Of a stretch of DNA of 64,000 nt, positions 33,814 to 47,400 are shown piece after piece. Every line of letters begins with the position of its first letter. The stretch's first letter is position 1. The DNA is from Panicum virgatum (lineage: Eukaryota > Streptophyta > Magnoliopsida > Poales > Poaceae). The translations under genes were made by a program, and so were the position numbers. A model generated the notes under the pieces. That model was not told the DNA's origin. It saw only the letters and a program-made list of their open reading frames with translations, and did no database searches. The stretch spans positions 17,123,033-17,187,032 of the forward strand of contig NC_053153.1 of NCBI RefSeq assembly GCF_016808335.1. The letters are read 5' to 3'.

Positions 33814-33814
33814 T
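33351..33814. repeat. Two tandem copies of a 200-250-bp unit containing a GTGGGTCCC minisatellite
   Basis: Copies 33351-33549 and 33563-33814 both start aagaaaaatatttttttaag and end ggccccaaatctt. Inside each, units of about 27-32 bp built from cctgaatagtacgtggg(c/t)ccc are repeated three to six times. Confidence 0.85.
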
Positions 33815-33824
33815 TTTGTTATTA

Positions 33825-34189
33825 GGCTAATCCCAATGTAAATTTCATAGAGGTTTTATGCATATTAAATACAGTGCCACGTCAGCAGTTGGTGATGATA
33901 TGACAATGTAATTATGAAGAAAGAGAGGAACTGAGTTTCATTAGGATAAACTGTGTATACACTGTTTCTAAACTATGAAACTTACTTAAACTTGCATTAG
34001 GGGCTATAGAATTTCATTCATGCAATTGCGGCCAATTACATGTCTCACACTCAAATGCTATGGCTACTCTACAAAATCATGAAATGAAACTTTGTATTGG
34101 GGATCTTGTTTCATTCGCGAACTCAAATGTACTTAGATGGCATGGCACTCTATGAAATCGAACAATAAAATCTTGCACCGGCAATAGCC
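33825..34189. mobile_element. Tourist-like MITE with TTA duplication
   Basis: 365 bp with ends GGCTAATCCCAATGTAAA and (reverse complement) GGCTATTGCCGGTGCAAG, flanked by TTA (33822-33824, 34190-34192). Its first 128 bp are present a second time at 32789-32916. Confidence 0.8.
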
Positions 34190-34436
34190 TTAGTTAAACT
34201 TTTTTTGATTCTGACAAAATTTATAGAAAATACGTTAACATTATAATATCTAATGAATGTATTACAAATGCATAGTTCATGATGGATGTAAATGAAACTA
34301 TAGATGTTCTAGATGTTATGTATATCTTCAATAGTTTTGGTCAAAAAGAAAAGCTTGAATTAGGAGAAAACCAAATCGCCTTACATTTTAATAAAGCGGC
34401 TGGGCTAGAAGGATATACCATATAGGCCGTGTTTGG

Positions 34437-34705
34437 ATCCTAGTGTTAGTGTTAGTTTTTAACCCCTCTAAATAAGCCTCCAAAGAAATAACACTCACTA
34501 TTTAGCATTTAAGGAAACTTACTAGTTTGGATCATAGTGTTATTTAGCATTTAAGGAACCAATACTCTATCTTTTTTCAATGGGGCCACTAGAAGTAACA
34601 CAATAATCATCTCTTGGAGGGGTTAGAGTTTTAGGGTGCGTTAGTGCCAAATAAAACACATGTTTAGCTCTCAAGTGTTATTTGGAGATATTTGGGGTGT
34701 GTTAC
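34437..34705. repeat. Unclassified interspersed repeat
   Basis: Begins ggccgtgtttggatcctagt; contains an internal duplication around tatttagcatttaaggaa. Typical TIR-like start, but no matching right end or target duplication identified. Confidence 0.35.
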
Positions 34706-34708
34706 TAA

Positions 34709-35044
34709 GGGTCTATTTAGTTCCTTTATTTTGGATTTTTGGAAGGAAATCTTTCAACATTTGAAGTATTAAATGTAGGCTAATCACAAAACTAATTATA
34801 GATCTCGTCTGTAAACTACGAGACGAATCTAATGAGCCTAATTAATCTATCATTAGCATATGGTTACTGTAAATTTACTGTAGCAATTTACTGTTCAATG
34901 ACGACCTAATTAGGCTCATTAGATTCGTCTCGCGATTTACAGTCTATTTGTGAAATGCGATTTATTTTTTGACTATATTTAATACACAATGCAAACGATT
35001 TACAATTTTTTTTAAATTTTGGGATTTTGGATCTAAACATGGCC
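34709..35044. mobile_element. Tourist-like MITE with TAA duplication
   Basis: 336 bp, ends GGGTCTATTTAGTTCC and (reverse complement) GGCCATGTTTAGATCC, flanked by TAA (34706-34708, 35045-35047). Same family as 13437-13781. Confidence 0.85.
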
Positions 35045-35453
35045 TAAATAACACAAGGATCTAAACACACAGCCATTGAAGTGTTTTTGCACACGATAGA
35101 AACATTCTGTTTCCAAGGAGGTTTTGCGAAACGTGCTGGTAGGAAATGATCCAGCCATCCAGGCCACTGATACCTGATCCGACGGCTCAAACAGAAATTT
35201 GTATATTTCCAGACCATTTCCGGTCGGTACTGTCTCTCTTCCACCCCCAGATCCCATCGACTCCCCAAATCCTTCTGCTCCTCCAGAACACAGATCGCTA
35301 GCGGAGCAGCTTGCTCCGCAGCAGGATCGAGCTGCTGACAGCCGGACGCGGCCGGCCGGACGCAGGGGTGGGGGGCTCCGGCCAGGCAAATTCGGCTCAG
35401 GGTGGTAGCCACGCAAGCCCCTGATGCCGGAGCAGACCAGATCCGGCGCTCCG

Positions 35454-38400
35454 ATGGAGTGGACGACGGTGCAGCACCTGGACCTGCGCCACTCCGGCGG
35501 CCGCCGCGGCGCTTCGGCCCGCCCGATGCAGCCGCACGCCGCCGCCTTCCGCGCCTCCCAGGCCATCGTCGCCGTCGCCATCGGCACCCACGTCGTCGGT
35601 GAGTTCCCTCTTACGCCGCTCGGACTGCTCGGTCGATGTAGCCTCGTCGTAGGTACTTGGGTGGGCGCTCCAAGGGGGTCCTCGTGCCGCGCGTGGGTTG
35701 TACAGGTTGTGATCTGAGGTGAGGGGACACATCAATCGGGTTCGCTCGGCTGATGGAAGTAGAGGGAGTTGGTATCAGGGAGTCGGATCTCCAGTGATTC
35801 AACTATAGGTTTGGACGGAGCTTATGATCACCTCTGTAGGATCCCATTTTAAGACAATTGCTTCGCTCTGAGTAATGTTCCCGTCTAATGGGGTACCAGG
35901 ACCTGCAATAGTAGTTTGGTTAGTTTATAGAGCAGTTTCATAGCTTGATGTGTGCTCTCGGTGATGATTTCGGAAGTTAGAACACATGGGGTTGGTATGA
36001 AGTACCATTTAACAGCATGAGGGTCTAGACTCACATCTCCCTTGGCTTTATAATTCAGTTGCTCTAACATGTGGCAAGTGACAATTATCTGTGGATAACT
36101 GGCAAATTCTTTGCTTAGGATGCTTAAAATCATGATATTATCAGAATAAGTTGGTCTTGTCAACCGTGAAAATTTGGATGCTACAACCATTAGTGCATTG
36201 GTTCATTTCATCTTTATACTCTCTTGTTGGGGAAATTATTTGGTTCCTGCTTTTTGATAACCAGACTGTCTATTCTTACCAAAAATGGCAGTGTTAAATA
36301 CTGTTAACACATATTTACTGCTGAAGTTTGTTGAAGAATTCAATGGAGTGCTTTAGTTGCTGTTTGGTTTCTGTATGATGCACACATATCTTCTGAGTTG
36401 TCTTAATTTTCCTGTTTTTTTGCAGAATTCGATGCTCTGACGGGAAGCAAGATAGCTTCGATTGACCTTGGTGCTCGTGTTGTTCGTATGGCATATAGCC
36501 CTACCACTAGTCATGTTGTTATTGCTATTCTTGAGGTCTGCCTCAACACTTCACTTTTTTTTTCCTTTATTTTCTCTGAAAAATTAAATTTCATTTATCT
36601 CTACAACTGTGAATTGCCTTCTGTCACTAACTCCAAAAACAAGGCAAATGCTTATGATACTGTGAACAGAATGTCAGAAAAGTGATGAGGCTTCATTGCT
36701 GTTAGTAGGCTAATAGGGATATTCTTGAGCCCTTTTTATCTAGTCATCTACCATGGCAGAGTGAATAATAACTCTTTAGCAAGTTTTGGCTTCATCCACT
36801 AATATGGCCTATCGGCAGTTAGTTTTGCACCTTTTATTAATAACCTGTGCTACCATTAATCCTCTCCTGTATCTGTTGCTCTGCAGGATGCTACAATCAG
36901 ATCCTGTGATTTCGCCACGGAGCAGACACTTGTGCTGCACTCGCCTGAGAAAAAGTCAGATCATGTTTCAATAGATACGGAAGTACATCTTGCATTGACA
37001 CCGCTTGAGCCTATTGTCTTCTTCGGTTTCCACAAAAGAATGAGTGTAACAGGTTATTCTCTTAGCTTTGCAGTTCTTTTTTTGTTTATTTGCTTAGGAG
37101 GCTTATAGTGGTCATCCATCTGTTTATATTTTTTAGTGTTTCACTTTCATGTGTCAACCTTTTAGTTTCTTCTAGTTGTAGGGACTGTTGAAGGAGGAAG
37201 ACCGCCTACGAAAATAAAGACCGATCTTAAAAAACCTATTGTTAACCTGGCTTGCCATCCCCGCCTCCCTGTATTGGTAGATAACCATATCTTTACCTGC
37301 CTCTTGTTGTTAATTGGACACAGCAATATTCTATGTTATCATGTATTGCTTTTTCCCATATTTGACATACAAGCTTACAATTTTAGTATGTAGCTTACGC
37401 TGAAGGCTTGATACGTGCCTACAACATCCAGACATATGCTGTACACTACACCTTACAACGTAAGATGGGATGCTGTACTCTATATTCATGTATTTTAATA
37501 TGATTATCCATGTATTGGCTTCTTAATTTGCACAAATTTTCAGTTGCTGTCGACAGTACTATTAAGCTAATGGGAGCTGGTGCTTTTGGGTTTCATCCGA
37601 CCCTGGAGTGGATATTTGTTGGTGATAGAGGTGGTACTCTCCTGGCATGGGATGTATCAACTGAGAGGCCAAGTATGATTGGCATGTAAGTATCCTTGTA
37701 GTATATTGTTGAGAGTGGAAAAACAGAGTTGTATTGGTCCATTGTTCCTCCCCTTTCCAATACAAGTTGCTACTTTGATCTCAGTGATAACGAAATTTTC
37801 ATTATATGTGAAGTCAAACATTGAGTTGCTTAAAGCACCAGTGAAACTAGAACAATTTTCCTACGACTCCTTAGATCACACTAGGACTTGTTTAAACTAT
37901 CTGAGATCCTTTGCTCCCATATTATAAAATTTGCATCTACATCTGATTTAAAGCATCTTCACACATGAATTTTAATTTAAAAGTTCTGATATAGTGCTTG
38001 CAGTTCCTTGGCATAAAATGGATATAAAAATATTTTAATGATGCTTTTTTTGTCCCAGTCAATCATCTGCATGCACCTTTCTGTTGTTCATGTCTCTATT
38101 TTTTATGATTTAAATCCTCTGATTCCTCTTTGTTCCGACATACCCACAGATCTGTCTATTTTCCAACTGATTTTCATCTTTCACATTTACCTAGTACACA
38201 GGCTGGTTCCCAGCCTATCACATCTGTATCCTGGCTTCCTACACTGCGGTTGCTTGTGACGATTACAAAGGATGGAGCACTTCAAGTTTGGAAGACACGA
38301 GTTATAATAAACCCTAACAGGCAACCCATGGAAACTCATTTCTTTGAGCGTGCAGGTTAGTTTTTGTTCTTCCCATCTTTTGAGGAAATTGATAAATTTC

Positions 38401-41400
38401 TTTGCTATTTCTTCTTTCCCTCTCAAGCTGCGTTTTGTCCTTTACATTTACACGGTTTAGTTACATATATGTATTTTGCTTGAGAATGATTTTCTGCAAC
38501 CATTTTCTTTGTTAATGGTGCAGCTATTGAAACAATGGATATCACAAAGATACTAACTCTTCAAGGAGGAGAAGCAGTTTACCCATTACCCCGGATAAAA
38601 AATTTGGCAGTACATCCCAAGTTCAATTTGGCAGCTGTAATTTTTGCGGTTAGGCCACATCAACTATGAACCCAAATAATTCTGGTATTTAATGCCAAAA
38701 TTTTTAGGAACACTTGTCATCTTTGATTTGCAGGATATGTCTGGGACAGAAGCTGCAAAGAACAAGGCTGCGTATACAAGGGAAGGGAGGAGGCAGCTGT
38801 TTGCTCTTCTTCAGGGAGCTAGGGGCTCGACTGGTACCTTCCTTTTCCTGCAGTTATTCTCATGTTTTCTTTAATGAGGCCCTCGTGGAAATGGGAACCT
38901 TGGTTCATACAGGACAAAATATCAGACTCTTATGCAACACTAATCTGATTTTATTTTATTCCTTGGCTGACTTGCTGCAGCATAATGGTTTTATATGTCT
39001 AATAATTAGATATTTTGAGTAGTTCATACATGCCCTAGCCCCTAAGTACACTATGGTTTGCTCTGGTGCTACAGCTGCTGTTTTGAAAGAGAAACTTTTA
39101 GCACTGGGATCATCAGGAATATTAGCAGAGCATCAACTTCAGGCACAGCTTCAAGAGCAGCACTTGAAGGGGTAAAAATTAAGTATTTCCTACATAAATC
39201 ATTGAAACCTTCCATTTGTATGAACTTGATTTTTAGGTGATTCACTATTTAGATATATTCTTTATTGATTGTCATATTGATTGCTGGCTTGATTTCACTT
39301 GTTTTCTTATTGTCAGCCAGAGCCAGCTAACTATTTCAGATGTTGCGAGGAAGGCATTCCTTCACAGTGTACGTGGAATTTCTGTTCTGTTAATAGTGAT
39401 TGAAAAGTATATTTTCCACTTTTCTTTTTGTGGCTCAACCTGAACTGTTACAGCATCCACACATTTATTGAACCCATCTTTTTGTACTTCTCTATCTTAA
39501 TGAAATGAGACACAGATCTCCTGCGTTGTTCAAGATAAAAAAATAAGACTAAATTTTTTTTTGCACAGTCTCAGTGCTACAGAAAACAAATGAATTAGGA
39601 GTGTTTGGCAGTGGGGCCTCCCAAAGAATCTTGTTCATACTTTGATCATATGATGCCACATTCTAGTACAAACTTTGAGTATCTGTGTCCCATTTCAACC
39701 TTCAATTTTTCCTAATATATTATGCCCTACATGTCCAGTCCTTATCCATTCGTTGATTCTACCAGCACAGTCAATAATGGTGTTTGTAGACCATTTCTAG
39801 TTTCTTATACATGATCTGTGCAGCATTTCATGGAAGGGCATGCTAAAAGTGGTCCAATCTCTCGCCTACCTCTCGTTACAATTTCAGATTCTAGCAACCT
39901 TTTGCGAGATGTTCCTGTTTGTCAGGTACTTATCATAGTAACTTATCTTTTCACTTACATACTCCCTTTACACTCTCTAAACAAGATGATTTTTTGCAAC
40001 TCCAGCCATATCATCTGGAGCTGAATTTCTTCAACAAGGAAAACCGTGTTGTTCAGTATCCAGTTAGGGCTTTCTATTTGGATGGATTTAACCTAATGGC
40101 CCATAACTTATCAACTGGAGCTGACAATCTCTATAAGAAGCTTTACTCAACGGTATTGACAGTCCATTAGCACAATATTTTCTTGTTTGTTTTCCTTTTA
40201 TTTTTTCTCTAATGCAACCCATTCTCAGATTCCCTCAAATATGGAATGCCATCCCAAGAATATGACATACAGTCCAAAGCAGCACCTATTTCTTGTTGTA
40301 TTTGAATTAAGTGGTGCAAATGGAGTTGTGCATGAAGTTGTTCTTTACTGGGAGCAGACTGATCTTCAGACAGTAAACAGCAAAGGAAGTTCAATAAGAG
40401 GTATCTGTCTTTCTGACATGCATCTTACTTATCTATGCTTTAGATATTTCTACCTGGCTTGCTCACAACTGCATTATTTTGCTTTTTTTTTAGGTCGTGA
40501 TGCTGCCTTTTTGGGCCCGGATGACAATCAGTATGCTATTCTGGAGGAAGATAGAACAAGCCTGAATCTCTTTAGTCTCAAGGCAGTGGCCACAAAGGAA
40601 GCTCTTGAAAATAATGCTGCTGTGCTTGAAGAAAACACTTTTGCTGATAATGCTGCTAACTCAACGGAACGCCAAGGTCCTCTGCAGTTTACTTTTGAAT
40701 CAGAGGTTGATCGCATATTTTCTTCTCCTCTAGGTACGTTGAGTGGACTGCTTTCCTCTCATCATATCCAACTCTCTTTTTCATTATAGAAAAAAAATTA
40801 AAGGATTGTAGGGTTGCCTTGTTTGAACATTTTATCTATACGGAACTCTGGAGAGTAGGTGACCAACTTGTTTTGTCCTGTAGAATCAACATTGTTGTAT
40901 GTGATTTCGGGAAAGCATATTGGACTCGCGAAGCTCCTGCAGGGATACAGGCTGTCTACAGACAATGGGCTATCCATCACAACAAAAACTGATGGGAAGA
41001 AGTTTATCAAGTTGAAACCAAATGAGACCGTTCTTCAGGTATTTTATCCTTGCTAATTCTCTCCTGAGGTACTTTCTGAGCTTTAAATATTAGTTGATGA
41101 CAATGCTTGATCAGGCTCAAATTTTGTATTCATTTACCAAAAGGTGGTTAGTCCTTAGTATTTAGCTTTATTGTTATTATGTGAATATGAACTAACTTGA
41201 TTTTCTGAGGCAACCAATTTCCGAATTGTAGGAGAGAATAATGGCTTGTATTCCTCCAAACCCTAGAAGGATGGGATATAGTTCCTATACATGGGCCTCT
41301 AGATGAGCCTCTATACATGGGCTCACATATACACCAACCCCCCCCCCCCGCAGTCTGAACTACCGGCGCAGCGGTGTTCAAGACTGGACAAGAAGAAAGT

Positions 41401-44400
41401 ACACAGGGAAAATACCCCCCGCAACCACAACTAGCCACCTGCTACGTTGAGGCTGGAGCGAAACTCCGAGAAGGTCGAGGAGGGTAGTCCCTTGGTGAAG
41501 ATGTCGGCAAACTGGGAGGTGGTCGGGACATGGAGTACCCGAACATTGCCGACGGCGACTGTGTCGCGCACGAAGTGCAAGTCGATCTCCACGTGCTTCG
41601 TCCTCTGATGCTGAACAGGGTTGGAGAGGTACACGGCGCTGGCGTTGTTGCAGTAGACGGGCGTGCTCTTGGCGAGCGGGCTGTGGAGCTCCGCCAAGAG
41701 CTGTCGGAGCCAGGACGCATCCGCACGCCGTTAGCGACAGCCCGGTACTCCGCCTCAGCACTGGAGCGGGAGACAACCGGCTGCCGCTTGGACGACCAGG
41801 AGACAAGGTTGCTGCCCAGGAAGACGGCGTAGCCGGAAGTGGAGCGGCGAGTGTCCGGGCAGCCAGCCCAATCAGCGTCGGTGTAGACCACCAGCTCAGA
41901 GGTGGGAGAGCGGTGAAGTACGAAACCGAAGCCAGCAGTGCCACAGACGTAGCGGAGGAGACGCTTCAGTGCAGCAAGGTGAGACTCCCGGGGATCATGC
42001 ATGTGAAGACAGACCTGCTGAACGGCATAGGTGAGATCCGGCCGGGTGAAGGTGAGGTACTGCAAGGCACCGGCGAGGCTCCGGTAGGCAGTAGGATCAG
42101 CCACGAGATCACCCAGATCAGCAGACAGCTTCGCCCGAGTATCGGCAGGAGTGGAGCATGGCTTGCAATCAGTCATCCCAGCCCGCTCCAGAATGTCGAG
42201 GGCATACTGCCGCTGGTGAAGGAACATGCCAGATGGGCGAGTCTCAACAGTAACGCCCAAGAAGTGGTGGAGCTGACCAAGATCCTTCATAGCAAACTCC
42301 TGCTGCAGAGAGGAGATGACGCGCTCGAGCAACTACTGACTGGAGGCGGTGAGCACAATATCATCAACATAGAGCAGCAGGTAGTCAGTCTCATCCCCAC
42401 GACGGTAGATGAACAGAGAAGTGTCACCCTTGGCTTCGGTGAACCCCAAAGTCAGCAAGAACGTGGCGAACCGAGAGTACCAAGCCCGAGGAGCCTGCTT
42501 CAGACCATAGAGGGACTTGTTGAGCCGGCAGACCATATCCGGACGACTCGAGTCCACAAATCCCGCTGGTACAGAGCAGTAGACAGTCTCTGACAGAGTG
42601 CCGTGAAGAAACGCATTCTTCACATCCAGCTGGTGCACAGGCCAAGAGCGAGAGCGTAAGCGAGAGGACCGTGCGCACCGTAGCGGACTTCGCCACTGGA
42701 CTGAAGGTCTCATCATAGTCCACACTAGGCCGCTGGGTGAAACTCCGGAGAACCCAGCGAGCCTTGCAGCGCTCCAGTGTGCCGTCAGCCCGACGCTTGT
42801 GCGTCCAGATCCACTTGCCTGTGACCACATTGCAACCAGACGGACGCGGCACGAGGTCCCACGTCTGGTTGGTGAGAAGAGCCGTGTACTCCTCTTCCAT
42901 CGCGCGACGCCAGTGAGGATCCGCCAAGGCGTCGCGGACAGAGGAGGGTACCGGAGAGACCCGCGGCTCCCCCTCGGTGGCGGAGAGAGTCGCGGCCTGA
43001 GACGCCATCCGCCGAGTCACTATGGGATGGATATGCCGAGGATCCCGATGGACGACTGGCGGGTGGTACACCTCCGGCTCAACTCGAGAGCGAGTCGGCG
43101 GAGGCGGCGGCGGCACCGGCGGAGGCGGCGCCGACCGACGCCGGTACACCTGCACCGGCTGAGCGTACCGCGCAGGTGCAGGAGGCACCGGGGCCGCGCG
43201 TGGCACAACAGGAGACCCCGGGGCCGCGCACGGCACGACAGGAGGTCCTGGGGCCGCGCGTGGCGCGACAGCGGGCACCAGTGCTGCGCGCGGCGCAACA
43301 GGGATCACCGGAAGCGGTGCCGGTGTGCCGGGAAAACCTGAAGGGAAAGGGCAGACAGGTAAAGGTGGCTGAACCACCGGGTCAGTCGGAAATAGTAGGT
43401 GGCGGTGTGGAGACCCTCGGCCCAGAAGCGCGGGGGCAGAGAGGTCTGGATCAGAAGGGTGCGCACGACGTCGTTCGTCGTGCGAATCATCCGCTCAGCC
43501 TTGCCATTCTGGGGAGAGGTATACGGATAAGACATACACAGCTGAACACCCCGAGGGAGGAAGAAAGAACGGGAGGTGGAGTTGTCGAACTCATAGTCAC
43601 AAAGTTCCTGGGTCGACCGGGTCGAGGAACGGGGTCGAGGGTCGTCACTTTATAAAATTGTGGTACGAAGGGGGTATACCTCTATGGAACGATAAATTAT
43701 TATATGGAACACGGCCCTAATTCATCCGGGTCGATATCTTCGGGTCAACACGTCTTTATAAAGACAAAAACTATATATACGTGCTACTAATGAAGAAACT
43801 AATATGCACAAGCATATAAGAAACGTATAAAAAAGTACATTTAGACCATGCTACACGTACTCAGCTCATTGTTTAATAAAAACCACACTGATCCACTATC
43901 CTTAACTTCCTTATCCCAATTAAATCTGTTAGTAATGGGGCACGACCCCTCTCAAACCGGGACGCGATCTAACCTTGAATGGGACACCGACCCTCGAATC
44001 GGAACGGCGTTCCCGAGTCGTGGAATGAGGCATCGACCCCGAATCCTGTAACTATGGTCGAACTCACGCCCATTGTTACACTGGACGGCCTTAATGGTGA
44101 GGCCGAACTGAGTGGACACCCAGGCAAAGAAGTGGAGGAGGGTGGGGAAGGTCTCAGACTTGGCGCGCAAAGGGAAAGTCCAAGAGTAGTGTGAGAAATG
44201 ATCGACCACCACCAGATAGTATCCGTAGCCAGAGGCTGAGAACAGGAGAGGTCCACAGGTCACAGTGAACAAGATCGAAGGCATGCGTCGCATGCAAAAA
44301 AGAAGAGAAAAAAGGAAGCCGAACATGACGACCAAGCTGGCACGCATGGCAGAGGTGCTCAGCAGAAGCCCTAGTACCAGGAACATCGGTACTACGACTG

Positions 44401-47400
44401 AGCTGAGCTAGAACGTCGCGGTCAGGGTGACCAAGACGGCGGTGCTAGGTGGTGGAAGACGGCGTCGCGGCAAAAGCGGCAGACGAAGAAGGCGAGAGTG
44501 GTGTAGCGGAATACGGAAGGCGAAGGGTGTAAAGGGGCCCCGTGCTCACACCGGAGGAGCGGACGCCGGGAGGCCGAATCCTTTACAGTGAGGCCAGAAG
44601 AGTCAAACTCGATGGAACAAGAGTTGTCAGCTGTAAACTGACGAATGGAAAAAAGGTTATGAACCATCTGAGGAGAAATAAGGACATTGGGAAGACGAAA
44701 AGAACCAGGAGCAGAACCAACGGCGGTGACAGGAAGGCAAGACCCATCACCAACCATGATGGAAGAAGGACAAGAGGGGTGTGGGGGTCGGACAGAAGAG
44801 AGGATACCGGCATCAGGGGTGGTGTGGAAAGAGGCACCCGAGTCGGCGATCCACTCGGTGCTGACCGGCGGTGTCCGCCCCATGGCGCTGAAGGACTGCG
44901 CCAGTGTGGCCTGGTCCCACCCCCAGGCCAGGTCGGCTGCTGGCTGGGCTGAGCGGGCGGGGTCCAGAACAGCGCGAACAGGGGAGCAGCACCGGTGTAC
45001 ATGGCCGCTGGCTGGGGCTGAGGACGAGGGCCCCCCTGACCCTGAAACGGCTACAGTGGGATGCGCCCTGACCATGGGGCGCTGAAGGATGGCCAGAGCG
45101 AACCTCTAGGGGCAGGAGCAGGAGTGGGAGCCGGCGTCGGGTCCGGAGTGCCCCGACGGCCTCCACCAACACAACCCGGAGCCGGAGTAGTGCTTGATAG
45201 GATTAAGCTAGCACTTGTATCTTATTTTCCTGCATTTTTATTTCTGCAGTGTGTGTTGCCTTGGCCCTCAAGTTGATCATGAGCCGCAGCAGCGAAGGGC
45301 AAGGACGTCTCCGGATCCGGCCACGGTGAAGACCAGGCACGAGAGGCCCGTCTTGCCGCCGCAGAAGCAGCGGCCGCGCAGGCAGCACATGCAGCAGCCC
45401 AGGCGGCAGAGGCGGCTCAAGCTGCCGTAGCCGCGGCCGCCGCCTTGCGCCAGGAGATCGAGGATGGCAAGCCGGCGGGCGAAGGGTCGGAGCGCTTCCA
45501 CACTCCGGAGCGTCGTCGACACCAATCCCCGTCCCCAGAGCGGCGCCACAGGCGACGTGGTCGGTCGCCGGTGGTGCAGGTCTACCGCGACATCGGCGGC
45601 GGGTGGCCCATCCTCACCCGCGCCAACTACCACGAGTGGAGCCTTCTCATGAAGGTGAAGCTCCAGGCGCGCGGACTCTGGGAGGCCGTCGCCTACGGCG
45701 TCGTCGTCTACGAGGATGATCGCCGGGCCTTGGAGGCCTTGTGCGCTGCGGTGCCGGCAGATCTCGGCGCCGCCCTCGCCAACAAGCCGACGGCCAAGCT
45801 CGCCTGGGAGGCGATCGCCACCAGGCGTCTCGGTGGTGAGCGCGTCCGTTGCGCCACGCTGCAGCGGCGAGTGGGAAAGCCTCGCCTTTCAGCCCGGTGA
45901 GCAAATTGAGGACTTTGCTCTTCGCCTGACAAACCTGATGGAGCAGATGGCCATCAACGGCGACACCGACCTCGACGAAGAGCGCGCTGTGGAGAAATTT
46001 CTCCGGTGTGTCCCCAAGAAGTACGAGCAGCTTGTTCTCTCCATCGAGACGCTGCTCGACTTCGGGCAGCTCACCATCGAGGACGTGACCGGCCGACTCA
46101 AGGCGGCCCAGGACCGCGAGCGCGTGCCGGAGTCGGAGGTTGCCGCCGGCAAGCTCCTCTACACCGCCGAGCAGTGGCGGGCCTTCGAGAAGGAGGATGG
46201 CGCTGGGTCGTCGAGGGATGGTGATCGCCGGCGTTGCCCTCGTGGTGGCAAGAAGAACAAGGCCAAGGGCGGCGATCAAGGCGGCGGTGCGGATCGAGGT
46301 GGGGAAAAGGCTGGAGCTGGAGGCGATCGGCGACGGAATCGCTACGATCTCTGCCTCAATTGCAATCGTGCCAACCACTGGGCACGCGATTGCCCCCAAC
46401 CTCGTCGCGATCGTGGTGGTGCGGCGAACATGGTGGAGGTTGATGAAGACCACGCGTTGTTCCTCGCGTGTGGGCTCCCGGAGCTCGATGCGGACGGCGG
46501 CAAGGGGCAAGCTTCGACCTTCTTCGCCAAGTCGACCACCCTCGCCATCAACGAGCCCAAGGCGAACGCTTTCCTGCACAGCGAGACCGGTGACGGCGAG
46601 AAGCTTGATGGGTGGTACCTGGACTCCGGCGCAACTCACCACATGACTGGCCGTCGTGAGCTGTTCGCCAACCTGGACACATCAAGCTAGCACTTGTATC
46701 TTATTTTCCTGCATTTTTATTTCTGTAGTGTGTGTTGCCTTGGCCCTCAAGTTGATCACGAGGTGCTTTTGGCTAAAGTGTTAAAGTTGTTGAGAGTAGG
46801 TGAAGGCTCTGCCTATATAAGCAGCAGCCCTCTCCCTTGTAATCAACTGAGTTTGTTTTCTTGATTCAATCAAGCGGCCCGTTGGTCAAGCTGACCTCCG
46901 GGCTTTCCACCAAAAGATCCATGTTTGGGCCAACAGTGCTGTCAGCACCACTACCACGACCCCCCCCCCCCCCCCGCCGCCGACGCTCGCGGCCTCCCCC
47001 ACCCCCGGTCTGGCCGGTGAGAGGAGCACCAAGGAGGGGGTCGGTCCGGGGTCCAGATCCAGAGGGCGGAGCCTGGTGGGAGGACAGAGCTCCGTGCTCG
47101 GTCAAGGGAACGACGGGCTGAATACGCTCCCAAGCGAGGGCAGTCGCACGAATGCGCTCCTGAGCCGCCGAAGCCTCGGATTTGGCGGCCAGGAGGGCCG
47201 CGGCGAGAGCAGCTTCGGCCGTAGCAGCGTCGGCGGCGATCTGCTGCCCGCGGAAGGTGGCGGCGGCGAACGGGCATACCGAACGGAGGCCATGCGGGCG
47301 CGGGCAGGGGCGACGCCGCGAGCGCGTGCAGGAGCGCAGGGCGCGGCGCAGGCGGGGCCGCCGCGGGCGCGGGCATCCCGTGCGCAGGCCATCCGTAGGC

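Larger units (their letters stand above)
32746..34395. mobile_element. Stowaway remnant split by later insertions
   Basis: The left end CTCCTTTGATTTTAAAATGTAAG (preceded by TA) and the distant right segment ccttacattttaat are complementary arms of one Stowaway MITE, as are the interior pieces on each side (ttattttagttttg / gttaaactttttttgattctgac type sequence). All of 32786-34192 was inserted into it. Confidence 0.6.
45195..46935 (+). mobile_element. Nested gag-only copia-type element, opposite strand
   Basis: Starts TGATAGGATTAAGC, ends GGGCCAACA, flanked by GTGCT on both sides (45190-45194, 46936-46940). The 3' LTR (about 46683-46935) has a TATA box at 46814-46820. The 5' LTR keeps only its first 85-90 bp (to about 45282) and then passes directly into gag coding sequence. 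The interior ends at the protease start, so pol is missing. Confidence 0.85.
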
